Notes under the pieces: generated by a model | The model's database searches: none | Seen by the model: the letters and a program-made list of their open reading frames with translations, nothing else | What the model was told of the DNA's origin: nothing | NCBI GenBank assembly: GCA_903825445.1 | Contig: CAIKAS010000141.1 | Coordinates: 1 to 37,026 of the forward strand | Source: an uncultured Acidobacteriia bacterium | GTDB lineage: Bacteria > Acidobacteriota > Terriglobia > Bryobacterales > Bryobacteraceae | Direction: 5' to 3' | DNA length: 37,026 nt | Position numbers and translations under genes: made by a program | Part shown: one piece after another, positions 30,199 to 37,026 of the stretch | Layout: each line of letters starts with the position of its first letter | Position numbering within the stretch: the first letter of the stretch is position 1

Positions 30199-30944
30199 CT
30201 GCGCCGGCGAAAGTAGCAGAGCATCGCCAGTCCGGAACACACCAGGAATATGGAGGACGGCTCGGGGGCGGAAGATGTGAACGTAAAGTCGAGCGCCATG
30301 CCATCGAGGGAGCCGAATTGCTCGCCCGCCGACTTCGCGATCCCGATGGTAATCGTATCTCCCTGCGCGACAGAAAATCCGCCCACATTCGAATACGAAT
30401 CCGCATTATCGCGGTTGTAGAAACTCGTCGAACTCACCGTCCCGGAAACGAGGGTAGTGTCGTCATCGAGGAGTTCGAAGAAGTTTGACCGCGCACCGGC
30501 GGCGGAATGGGCGTACCAGATATCGAAGTCGAGGCCGCTGATGGTTCCGGCGGAGGGAGCCGTCCAGGTCAGCCACAGAGCGGTTCCGCTCTGGTTCGGC
30601 GAATGCCCGATGATATCGCCCGCCAGAAAATCCTCGTCGGTTTCACCCGCATCGCTTCCGTCTACGAGTGCTTTGGCAAAGTCCGGCGTATTTGTGTTCA
30701 GGTTGTTTCCAGTGCTCCAGTAGCCGTCTGCAACCGCGGGAATCACCGCGTTGCCGTTTTGCTGGGGGATCTCAAAACTCAGCGGCGTGGCCGTGCCGAG
30801 AGTGGCCCCCACCAGATAGGCCCATTGTCCGTTGGGGTTCCCGTTGGTAAGGCTGAAATCGTTGGTCAGGCTGATGCTGCTGGCCTGTGCGCACGAAACC
30901 GCAATGAAGGCGAAGATAGCGCCGGAGAGAGTGTGACGAAGCAT
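30183..30944 (-). CDS. PEP-CTERM sorting domain protein
   Basis: This 253-residue secreted protein starts MLRHTLSGAIFAFIAVSCAQ, a signal peptide with AQA near the cleavage site. The ATG at 30944 is fixed by AGGAGG 6 nt upstream, the best ribosome binding site in the window. The body is a beta-rich choice-of-anchor-type domain with Asn, Ser and Gly runs. The C-terminus APEPSSIFLVCSGLAMLCYF plus RRRSYSRV is a PEP-CTERM signal with two cysteines in the hydrophobic part. It is monocistronic, on the strand opposite the previous gene. Confidence 0.85.
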   Translation of the reverse strand: MLRHTLSGAIFAFIAVSCAQASSISLTNDFSLTNGNPNGQWAYLVGATLGTATPLSFEIPQQNGNAVIPAVADGYWSTGNNLNTNTPDFAKALVDGSDAGETDEDFLAGDIIGHSPNQSGTALWLTWTAPSAGTISGLDFDIWYAHSAAGARSNFFELLDDDTTLVSGTVSSTSFYNRDNADSYSNVGGFSVAQGDTITIGIAKSAGEQFGSLDGMALDFTFTSSAPEPSSIFLVCSGLAMLCYFRRRSYSRV

Positions 30945-30992
30945 ACGCTTCCTCCTATTCCGCAAGATATACCACAGAACGGACGGCGTGTT

Positions 30993-32252
30993 TTACAGGA
31001 TGTCTTCGGACCAGGTCTCGAGCGCGGCCTTCACTTTCGCCGTGAACTGATCGGCGAGTGCCCCATCGATCAGTCGATGATCGAAGGTCAGAGCGAGGTA
31101 GCATTGCGAACGAATCGCGATCGCGTCATCCACTACCGCGGCCACCTTCTCTACGGTTCCTACACCGAGGATCGCCACCTGCGGCTGGTTAATCACGGGC
31201 GTGGCAAACACGCTGCCGAAACTGCCAAAGTTTGTGATGGAGAACGTTCCGCCCTGGATTTCGTCGGGCTTCAACTGCTTCGACCGGGCGCGTCCGGCAA
31301 GGTCCACAATCGACCGCTGCAAGCCGGTGACGTTCTTCTCGTCCGCGTTCTTAATTACGGGGACGATCAGGCCGCCATCCAGTGCGACGGCGATCCCGAT
31401 ATTGATCTCATTGTGGAAGACGATGTTGGTCCCGTCAATGGAGGCATTGAGCATCGGGAACTGCGCCAGTGCCTCTGCCGCGGCGCGAGTCACGAAGGGC
31501 AGGAAAGTCAGCGACATGCCATGGCGGGCTGCAAATGCATCCTTGTGCTTCGCCCGCATCTTCGCAACTTTCGTCATATCGACGCGATGGACGGTGGTGA
31601 CGTGGGCGGATGTCCGCTTGCTCATCACCATGTGTTCGGCGATCTTCTGCCGCATGATGGACATCGGTTCCACACGTGTCTTAGCACCCGGAGCGAACGG
31701 TTTCGCCGTCGGCGCTGGAGCAGCAACTTGAGCGGCCGCAGGCGCGGCAGCCGGGACACCCTTGAGGAATGCTTCGACGTCGTCCTTGGTGATACGGCCA
31801 CCGGCGCCAGTGCCGGTGATCCGGGAAAGATCGATATTGTTCTCGCGCGCCATCCGGCGGACGAGCGGAGATAAAGGACCTGCGGGTGCAGATGGTGCGG
31901 CTGGTGCGGGAGTTGCAACAGGTGCAGGTGCCGCAACTGGCGCTGCTTCTACTTTCGCGGCCGGAGCCGCCGCGGGAGCAGCCTCCACTTTCGGAGCTGC
32001 GGCTGGCGTTGCGCCATCAGTAGCGCTGATACGCGCTACGACGGCATTTACCTGAATCGTCTGACCTTCCTGCACCAGCACTTCGGAGAGCACACCGGCG
32101 GCGGGCGACGGGATCTCAGTATCCACCTTATCGGTGGAGATTTCGAACAACGGCTCATCGAGCACGACCGTGTCGCCGGCTTTCTTCAGCCACTTCGTCA
32201 GTGTTCCTTCGACGATACTCTCGCCCATCTGGGGCATCACAACGTCTGTCAT
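30993..32252 (-). CDS. 2-oxoacid dehydrogenase E2 component (dihydrolipoyl acyltransferase)
   Basis: This 419-residue E2 has three parts. The lipoyl domain (1-75) has the lipoylated K42 in EISTDKVDTE. An Ala/Pro-rich hinge (about 80-120) precedes the E1/E3-binding domain (LSPLVRRMARENNIDLSRIT). The catalytic domain (about 190-419) ends with FDHRLIDGALADQF, with catalytic H392 and D396. It could transfer succinyl, acetyl or branched-chain acyl groups; sequence alone does not decide, since both SucB-like (MPQMGESIVEGTLTKWLKK) and branched-chain-like traits are present. It starts inside the lipB stop (4 bp overlap), and lpd lies two genes upstream. No E1 gene is in the window. Confidence 0.93.
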   Translation of the reverse strand: MTDVVMPQMGESIVEGTLTKWLKKAGDTVVLDEPLFEISTDKVDTEIPSPAAGVLSEVLVQEGQTIQVNAVVARISATDGATPAAAPKVEAAPAAAPAAKVEAAPVAAPAPVATPAPAAPSAPAGPLSPLVRRMARENNIDLSRITGTGAGGRITKDDVEAFLKGVPAAAPAAAQVAAPAPTAKPFAPGAKTRVEPMSIMRQKIAEHMVMSKRTSAHVTTVHRVDMTKVAKMRAKHKDAFAARHGMSLTFLPFVTRAAAEALAQFPMLNASIDGTNIVFHNEINIGIAVALDGGLIVPVIKNADEKNVTGLQRSIVDLAGRARSKQLKPDEIQGGTFSITNFGSFGSVFATPVINQPQVAILGVGTVEKVAAVVDDAIAIRSQCYLALTFDHRLIDGALADQFTAKVKAALETWSEDIL

Positions 32253-32935
32253 TTCGTAGCTCCCGTCAACTCGGGCATTTGCGCCCGCATCTCAAAATCA
32301 AAACAGTGCCCGAAGTGCCGCGCCAAAACGCGCTTCACATCCTCCGGGTCTGCCTGCACGCCCAGCCGCTCCATCGAGGTCACAGGCTTCTTCAGCCCGC
32401 ACGGAACGATGTAGTCGAAATAGCGCAAATCCGTGGTCACATTCAGCGCCCAGCCATGCGTCGAAACCCAGCGGCTCAGATGGACCCCAATCGCCGCGAC
32501 CTTGGCCGGACCAGCGTCAGTATCCGTCCACACGCCCGTCAATTTCGGAATACGCGTGGCAAGAACACCGAACTCTTCAAGGGTATCAATAAGCGTCTGC
32601 TCGATAGCCCGGACGAAGGCGCCCACGTCGCGCTTCCATTCCCGCAAATCCACGATCGGGTAGGCCACGATCTGACCCGGTCCGTGATAAGTCACATCGC
32701 CGCCCCGGTTGGACTCGTACAGTTCGATGCCCTTCGCACGAAGGAGTTCCGGCGGGGCGAGCACATTGCTCTCGCGTCCGTTGCGACCTATCGTTACGAC
32801 GTGCGGATGTTCCACAAAGAGCAGATGATCCGTGCCCTGGCCGAGTTTGCGCTCATCCGCGATCTCTTCCTGAATGGAAAGCGCCTCCGCGTAGCTCATG
32901 CGGCCCAGGTCGCGGATGATGCAGGGTCGAGTCAT
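32249..32935 (-). CDS. lipB: Octanoyltransferase LipB
   Basis: This 228-residue enzyme moves octanoyl from octanoyl-ACP to lipoyl domains, the first step of lipoate synthesis. RGGDVTYHGPGQ (77-88), the conserved Lys K145 (AKVAAIGVHLSRW) and the catalytic Cys C179 (YIVPCGL) are all present. It lies 15 bp after lpd and overlaps the E2 gene by 4 bp, so modification enzyme and substrate are made together. No lipA is visible. Length is normal. Confidence 0.96.
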   Translation of the reverse strand: MTRPCIIRDLGRMSYAEALSIQEEIADERKLGQGTDHLLFVEHPHVVTIGRNGRESNVLAPPELLRAKGIELYESNRGGDVTYHGPGQIVAYPIVDLREWKRDVGAFVRAIEQTLIDTLEEFGVLATRIPKLTGVWTDTDAGPAKVAAIGVHLSRWVSTHGWALNVTTDLRYFDYIVPCGLKKPVTSMERLGVQADPEDVKRVLARHFGHCFDFEMRAQMPELTGATK

Positions 32936-32950
32936 CTATAACGGTGCGGA

Positions 32951-34345
32951 CTACACATTGATTGCGAGTCCGTACACTGCGTTAAACGCCTCACCGAGCG
33001 CTTCGTAAATCGTCGGATGGGCGTGGATGGTGCTCATCATCGTCTCCACGGTCGCTTCTGCTTCCATGGCCGTAACGGCTTCCGCGATCAGCTCAAACGC
33101 TTCCGGCCCAATGATGTGGACACCGAGGATCTCACCGTACTTTTCATCGGAGACGATCTTCACAAAACCGTCGTGCGAGCCGAGGATTGTCGCCTTGCTG
33201 TTCGCGATGAACGGGAACTTGCCGACTTTCACCTTGTATCCCGCCGCTTTCGCCTGGGCTTCCGTGAGGCCGACACTGCCGATGCCGGGATCGGTGTACG
33301 TCGCACCCGGAATACGGTTACGACGAATCGGCGTGACCGGTTTGCCTGCCATCTTCCCTACAGCGACCATGCCCTGCGCTGTCGCGACATGCGCGAGTTG
33401 CGGAGTCCCCGCCACCACGTCGCCGATTGCGTAGATGCCCGGCTCGTCAGTCTGCTGGTACTCGTTGACGAAGATAAAACCGCGTTCGCTCTTCACCTTC
33501 GTATTTTCGAGACCTATGGATGCGGTGTTCGGTGCGCGACCAACTGCTACGAGCAGCTTTTCAGCCTCGACATCTTCCACTTTGCCGTTAGCGAGCGTGA
33601 CCTTCATCTTGACGCTCTTGCCAGTTTTCTGGACCTGGTCGCACTTGGCACCGGTTTCCACACGGATCTTGTTCTTTTTGAAGACGCGTTCCAATTCCTT
33701 CGAAACTTCTTCGTCTTCCACGGGCACGATGCGCGGCATCGCTTCAAACACGCTGACTTCCGTGCCGAACCGGTTGAAGATCGACGCGAACTCCACGCCG
33801 ACCGCACCGGCACCGATGATCATCAGTGACTTGGGCACTGCCTGCAAGTTCAGGATCTCGACGTTGGTCAGGATGAAATCGGGATCGGGCGTCAGGCCGG
33901 GCAGCATGCGGGCCACGGAGCCAGTTGCGATCAGGATGTTCTTCGTGGTGAGCGTTTCGGTGCCCTTGTCGGTCTTAACTTCGACTTTGCCGGGTCCTTT
34001 TATCGTGCCGTAGCCCTTGATCCAATCGACCTTGTTCTTCTTCATCAGGAACTCAACGCCCTTGGCGTGTTTCGAGACGATACCGTTTTTCCGCTCCATC
34101 ACTTTGGGGAAGTTGAGCGTCGGCTTGTCGATGGTGATGCCTTCATCGCCGGCGTGGTTGGCAAAACTCCACATATCGGCGGTGTGCAGCAGTGCCTTGG
34201 TGGGAATGCAGCCCACATGCAGGCAGGTGCCACCCAGCTTGGCATCTTTCTCAATGATGGCCGTTTTGAGGCCATACTGTCCGGCGCGAACGGCTGCAGA
34301 ATAGCCGCCGGGGCCGCTTCCAATCACTATAAGGTCGTAGGTCAC
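32951..34345 (-). CDS. lpdA: Dihydrolipoyl dehydrogenase (E3)
   Basis: This 464-residue flavoprotein re-oxidises dihydrolipoyl groups of 2-oxoacid dehydrogenases with NAD. The FAD-binding GSGPGG (10-14), redox disulfide GGTCLHVGCIPTK (C41/C46), NAD-binding GAGAVGVEFASIFNRFG and the C-terminal His-Glu motif (HAHPTIYEALGEAF) are intact. The start is GTG at 34345, with TACAAT 8 nt upstream and AAAGAAG between. It is the first gene of lpd-lipB-E2. A tandem TATACAAT lies in the 51-bp gap behind purH. Confidence 0.96.
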   Translation of the reverse strand: MTYDLIVIGSGPGGYSAAVRAGQYGLKTAIIEKDAKLGGTCLHVGCIPTKALLHTADMWSFANHAGDEGITIDKPTLNFPKVMERKNGIVSKHAKGVEFLMKKNKVDWIKGYGTIKGPGKVEVKTDKGTETLTTKNILIATGSVARMLPGLTPDPDFILTNVEILNLQAVPKSLMIIGAGAVGVEFASIFNRFGTEVSVFEAMPRIVPVEDEEVSKELERVFKKNKIRVETGAKCDQVQKTGKSVKMKVTLANGKVEDVEAEKLLVAVGRAPNTASIGLENTKVKSERGFIFVNEYQQTDEPGIYAIGDVVAGTPQLAHVATAQGMVAVGKMAGKPVTPIRRNRIPGATYTDPGIGSVGLTEAQAKAAGYKVKVGKFPFIANSKATILGSHDGFVKIVSDEKYGEILGVHIIGPEAFELIAEAVTAMEAEATVETMMSTIHAHPTIYEALGEAFNAVYGLAINV

Positions 34346-34353
34346 GCTTCTTT

Positions 34354-34381
34354 ATTGTATATAGAGCCACGAGATTGTATA
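34354..34381 (-). promoter_or_regulatory. Tandem -10 elements before lpd
   Basis: TATACAAT occurs twice on the minus strand (34381-34374 and 34361-34354), exactly 20 bp apart, in the short gap between purH and lpd. Both could act as -10 elements, giving the lpd operon two start sites separate from purH. Confidence 0.5.
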
Positions 34382-34396
34382 GGGCGGCAACAAATC

Positions 34397-35914
34397 TCAG
34401 TGGCGGAAGTGGCGGACGCCGGTGAAGACCATGGCGACGCCCAGACGGTCGGCGGCGGCTATGACTTTATCGTCATTCACCGAGCCGCCGGGCTGGATGA
34501 AGGCTGTGGCACCGTGCTCCACGGCTTTTTCAAGACCGTCGGGAAACGGGAAGAAGGCGTCTGAGCCAACCACGCTGCCCTTGAGCGGCAGATGCGCCTT
34601 GATGGCAGCTATGTTCACCGAATCTACCCGGCTCATCTGTCCCGCTCCTACCGCCACCGTCTGGCCGGCTCGCGTGTAGACAATCGCATTCGATTTCACG
34701 TGCTTGCAGACTTTCCAGGCGAATTCGAGTGCTTTCCACTCTTCATCGGAAGGCGGGCGCTGGGTTTTGACTTCGCAGGTGGCGCGGTCGAAGCCGGGGA
34801 GGTCGGCGGTCTGGGCGAGGTAGCCGCCGGAGATGCTCTTCACTACGATGGGATCGACGGTCGGTGTGACTCGTACGAGCCGCAGGTTTTTCTTTGCCTG
34901 GAGGATGGCGAGTGCGGCGGCGGAATACGCGGGAGCCGCGATGGCTTCCACGAAGAGCTTGGCAACTTCCGTGGCCGTCTCCTCATCCACTTCGCGATTG
35001 ACGCCAATCACGCCGCCGAATGCCGAGACAGGATCGCAGGCGAGCGCGAGACGATAGGCTTCGGCCAGCGAATCGTTTTCGCCGCACCCGGCCGGATTCG
35101 TGTGCTTGATGATGGCGACGGCCGGATTTGAGAACTCGGAAACCAGTTGCCAGCAGGCGTCGAGATCCACCAGGTTGTTGTAGGAAAGCTCCTTGCCGTG
35201 GAGCTGTTCGCAGCCGGCGATACCAAGCGAGCCGGCAGAATAGAGCGCGGCCTGCTGGTGGGGATTTTCGCCGTAGCGAAGAGCCATGCGGCGCGGCACC
35301 CGGACGTCGAGCACGGGCGGGAGGAGTTCCGTTTCGCGTCCGATGGAGGCGAGTTTAGCGCTGATGGCGCGGTCGTAATCGGCCGTCACTCGAAAGGCAT
35401 CACAGGCGAGGCACCACTTGGTCTCGCGGGAGAGCTTACCGAACTGCTTCAGTTCGTCGAGAATCGGCTGGTAGTCGGCGGCGGAGGTGACGATGGCCAC
35501 GTCCTGCCAGTTCTTGGCAGCTGACCGGATCATGGTGGGGCCACCGATGTCGATGTTTTCGATCAGTTCCTCGACCGTGGCGTCTTTGCGCGCGGCGATC
35601 TTTTCGAACTGATAGAGGTTGACGACCACCATGTCGATCGGCTCAATGCTGTGTTGGGCGAGTGACGTCATGTGGCCAGGGTTGGCGCGAATGGCGAGGA
35701 TGCCACCGGTGATCTTCGGGTGCATGGTCTTCACGCGACCATCGAGCATCTCAGGGAAGCCGGTAACATCGGAGACGTCGCGGACAGGAATGCCAGCCTC
35801 CCGCAGGAGTTTGGCGGTGCCGCCGGTGGAGATGAGTTCGGCGCCGAGCGAGTGGAGACCACGCGCGAAATCGGCCACACCGGTTTTGTCGGTGACGCTG
35901 AGAAGAACTTTCAT
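34397..35914 (-). CDS. purH: Bifunctional AICAR transformylase/IMP cyclohydrolase
   Basis: This 505-residue enzyme catalyses the last two steps of IMP synthesis. The N-terminal MGS-like cyclohydrolase domain ([20 protein letters not shown], 1-190) and the C-terminal AICAR transformylase domain (with [28 protein letters not shown] and '[24 protein letters not shown]') are complete. The length is normal. The start at ATG 35914 is well supported by homology, although its upstream sequence has no Shine-Dalgarno on the minus strand; GATAAT lies about 16 nt upstream. The lpd operon follows after 51 bp. Confidence 0.97.
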   Translation of the reverse strand: MKVLLSVTDKTGVADFARGLHSLGAELISTGGTAKLLREAGIPVRDVSDVTGFPEMLDGRVKTMHPKITGGILAIRANPGHMTSLAQHSIEPIDMVVVNLYQFEKIAARKDATVEELIENIDIGGPTMIRSAAKNWQDVAIVTSAADYQPILDELKQFGKLSRETKWCLACDAFRVTADYDRAISAKLASIGRETELLPPVLDVRVPRRMALRYGENPHQQAALYSAGSLGIAGCEQLHGKELSYNNLVDLDACWQLVSEFSNPAVAIIKHTNPAGCGENDSLAEAYRLALACDPVSAFGGVIGVNREVDEETATEVAKLFVEAIAAPAYSAAALAILQAKKNLRLVRVTPTVDPIVVKSISGGYLAQTADLPGFDRATCEVKTQRPPSDEEWKALEFAWKVCKHVKSNAIVYTRAGQTVAVGAGQMSRVDSVNIAAIKAHLPLKGSVVGSDAFFPFPDGLEKAVEHGATAFIQPGGSVNDDKVIAAADRLGVAMVFTGVRHFRH

Positions 35915-35957
35915 AGGAGGAAGAGACTAGATTATCAGATCAAAGAAAAGGCTGTTT

Positions 35958-35993
35958 CACGCAAAGACGCAAAGGCCACGCAAAGACGCAAAG
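35958..35993. repeat. Tandem CGCAAAG-rich direct repeat
   Basis: CACGCAAAGACGCAAAG occurs at 35958-35974 and again at 35977-35993, a 19-bp period, each copy itself containing two CGCAAAG units. It lies between purH and the universal stress gene. Similar CGCAAAG-type repeats are scattered in intergenic DNA of several environmental bacteria; its function is unknown. Confidence 0.6.
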
Positions 35994-36302
35994 TTCACGC
36001 AACTGCTGAGCGGAGTGGCGCAGAATGGCGCTGAAACCTTCCGCGATGCGCTTATAGAATCAATCACTTAGCGAAATATGCAGATTGGCTACGAGGTTGC
36101 ACTTAGAAGGGCAACTAAAGAGTCGGTGGTGATTCACTCCCCTCCAACTACCGACCAACGGATCGCAAGTGCGGGTGCGCCTCGCGATCCAAACCGCGCC
36201 AACCGGTGCGCAGAGAGTTTTAGGAGATCTTGCCAACGCGCGACCTGGACCCTCGCGCGACGGCAATCTCTAAAACTGCCACCGGTTGGATTCGCGGTAC
36301 TC
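35994..36302. other. Intergenic region without a supported gene
   Basis: Open frames on both strands (for example 36078-36335 plus and 36060-36266 minus) are Arg/Cys/Pro-rich and have no ribosome binding site or family resemblance. No complete tRNA or other RNA fold was recognised by eye. Confidence 0.5.
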
Positions 36303-36318
36303 TGGCACACTACGTGCC
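36303..36318 (+). promoter_or_regulatory. Sigma54-like -24/-12 element or inverted repeat before the universal stress gene
   Basis: TGGCACACTACGTGCC has GG and GC separated by exactly 10 nt, the invariant geometry of sigma54 promoters, though the -12 part is GTGC instead of TTGC. It is also a perfect inverted repeat, GGCAC-ACTAC-GTGCC. Transcription would start about 36329, before AGGAG at 36346. A sigma70-type TAATAT (36333-36338) is an alternative. Confidence 0.35.
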
Positions 36319-36359
36319 TCGACAATCTTCAGTAATATAGCGTCCAGGAGACGCCGATT

Positions 36360-37026
36360 ATGACTATCCGTCGAATTCTCTTTCCCGTCGATTTTTCAGA
36401 ACGTTCCCGCGCTATCGCGCCGTTCGTACTTTCCATGGCGCAGCGTTATAAGGCCAGCGTTGTGTTGATGAACATCATTCAGCCTGCCCCGCCCATGTAC
36501 GGCGGGATGGATACGGTATACCCGGACACGTTCGATTACACGGAGAGCCGGGAAGTTGTTCTCAGGAATCTGGAGCAGTTCGGCGCGGCTGAATTCCCCA
36601 AGATTGAGGTGAGTTGCATCGTCGATATGGGCGATCCGGCGAGCCTGATTACCGACTACGCCAATTTGAATGGCGTCGGTTTGATCACCCTGCCAACGCA
36701 TGGATACGGGGCATTTCGCCGCGCGTTGCTGGGATCGGTCACGGCAAAGGTGCTGCACGATGCGAAAGTTCCGGTGTGGACCAGCGCACACGCGCCGGAA
36801 GCATCGCATCGCGCACACCCGCAACCGCGACATATTTTGGTGGCTATCGATCCGGATAAAGACGCAAGGCCGACGCTTGATGCTGCACTCGGAATCGCGA
36901 AAGACGCCGGGGCGACGCTGGAAATTGTGACCGCCGTTGCCGAGGGCGTGATTGCTCCGGGGATGGCGGACGCCGACCTGGAAGATCTCCTGATTAAAGG
37001 CACTCAGGAGGAACTGGCAAAGCTGA
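36360..37026 (+). CDS. Universal stress protein, tandem UspA domains, 3' end cut by the window
   Basis: The first 222 codons are in the window with no stop. Domain one (about 1-142) starts TIRRILFPVDFSERSRAIAP and has the ATP-binding pattern PTHGYGAFRRALLGSVTAKV at about 115-134. Domain two begins about 155 (PRHILVAIDPDKDARPTLDA) and is incomplete. Tandem USPs respond to starvation, redox or envelope stress. AGGAG (36346-36350) lies 9 nt before the ATG. An inverted repeat with sigma54-like spacing precedes it. Confidence 0.9.
   Translation, partial: MTIRRILFPVDFSERSRAIAPFVLSMAQRYKASVVLMNIIQPAPPMYGGMDTVYPDTFDYTESREVVLRNLEQFGAAEFPKIEVSCIVDMGDPASLITDYANLNGVGLITLPTHGYGAFRRALLGSVTAKVLHDAKVPVWTSAHAPEASHRAHPQPRHILVAIDPDKDARPTLDAALGIAKDAGATLEIVTAVAEGVIAPGMADADLEDLLIKGTQEELAKL

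Noticed and set aside
30507-31874. Plus-strand open frame of 455 codons opposite the PEP-CTERM and E2 genes
   Set aside because: It crosses two well-supported minus-strand genes and their boundary, and its translation is unlike any protein.
35958-35993. CRISPR-like repeat
   Set aside because: There are only two units with a 2-bp gap; no spacers and no cas genes are present.
36060-36335. tRNA or small gene between purH and the universal stress gene
   Set aside because: I could not build a cloverleaf with a proper T-loop, and the open frames on both strands lack ribosome binding sites and family resemblance.

Overview
The window looks like a chromosomal segment of a soil acidobacterium of the Solibacter/Bryobacter type. 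It is GC-rich. It encodes three PEP-CTERM sorted proteins, a protein with the VWFA-related domain typical of Acidobacteria, a large multihaem cytochrome c with TPR repeats, and Gram-negative envelope proteins with Sec, Tat and lipoprotein signals. The phylum call is inferred from gene families, because no rRNA or tRNA gene is present. I see no insertion sequence, prophage, integrase or CRISPR array.

Layout. 0-1 kb (minus): the start of a HlyD-type membrane fusion protein behind a CecR-like TetR regulator, with a palindromic operator inside the promoter. 1-4.5 kb: an exported protein of unknown function, a PEP-CTERM protein, an eroded BrnA-like antitoxin, a divergent pair of VOC proteins and a small unknown protein. 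4.5-8.7 kb (plus): the classic yceD-rpmF-plsX cluster, followed at 5 bp by a DsbD with an extra C-terminal TlpA-like thioredoxin domain. 8.7-9.3 kb: a DUF433/DUF5615 toxin-antitoxin pair whose toxin reading frame is broken. 9.3-11.7 kb (minus): an MrfA/YprA-type DUF1998 helicase. 11.7-14.1 kb: a seven-haem cytochrome with TPR repeats. 14.1-17 kb: a four-gene envelope-sensing operon (LiaI-like and LiaF-like membrane proteins, LytS-type kinase, LytTR regulator).

17-24 kb: a PEP-CTERM protein, a GntR-controlled ABC exporter operon with promoter and operator visible, an alpha/beta hydrolase, a lipoprotein with a glutamine-amidotransferase-like fold, a GyrI-like protein and a MazF/PemK toxin with its antitoxin. 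23.5-27.8 kb: the VWFA-related protein, a probable Tat-exported dienelactone hydrolase and a tannase/feruloyl esterase, the last two apparently co-transcribed for aromatic ester degradation. 27.8-31 kb: a short unknown ORF, RmuC, a lipocalin-like exported protein and the third PEP-CTERM protein. 31-36 kb (minus): purH, then lpd-lipB-E2, a compact lipoate-dependent 2-oxoacid dehydrogenase operon. 36.4 kb to the end: a tandem universal stress protein cut by the window edge.

The most unusual signals are about expression. Several genes carry a -10-like hexamer 6-7 nt before the start codon and no clear Shine-Dalgarno site, which predicts leaderless mRNAs. A second group shares TGCTAnnnT or TATCCT 20-26 nt before the start. 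Two coding regions, the tannase and the small ORF after rmuC, seem to begin at AUC. Four convergent gene pairs overlap at their 3' ends by 16-21 bp. I found no clearly new multi-gene system. The best candidates for follow-up are the DsbD-TlpA fusion, the LiaI/LiaF-LytS-LytTR operon, the AUC starts and the promoter classes.
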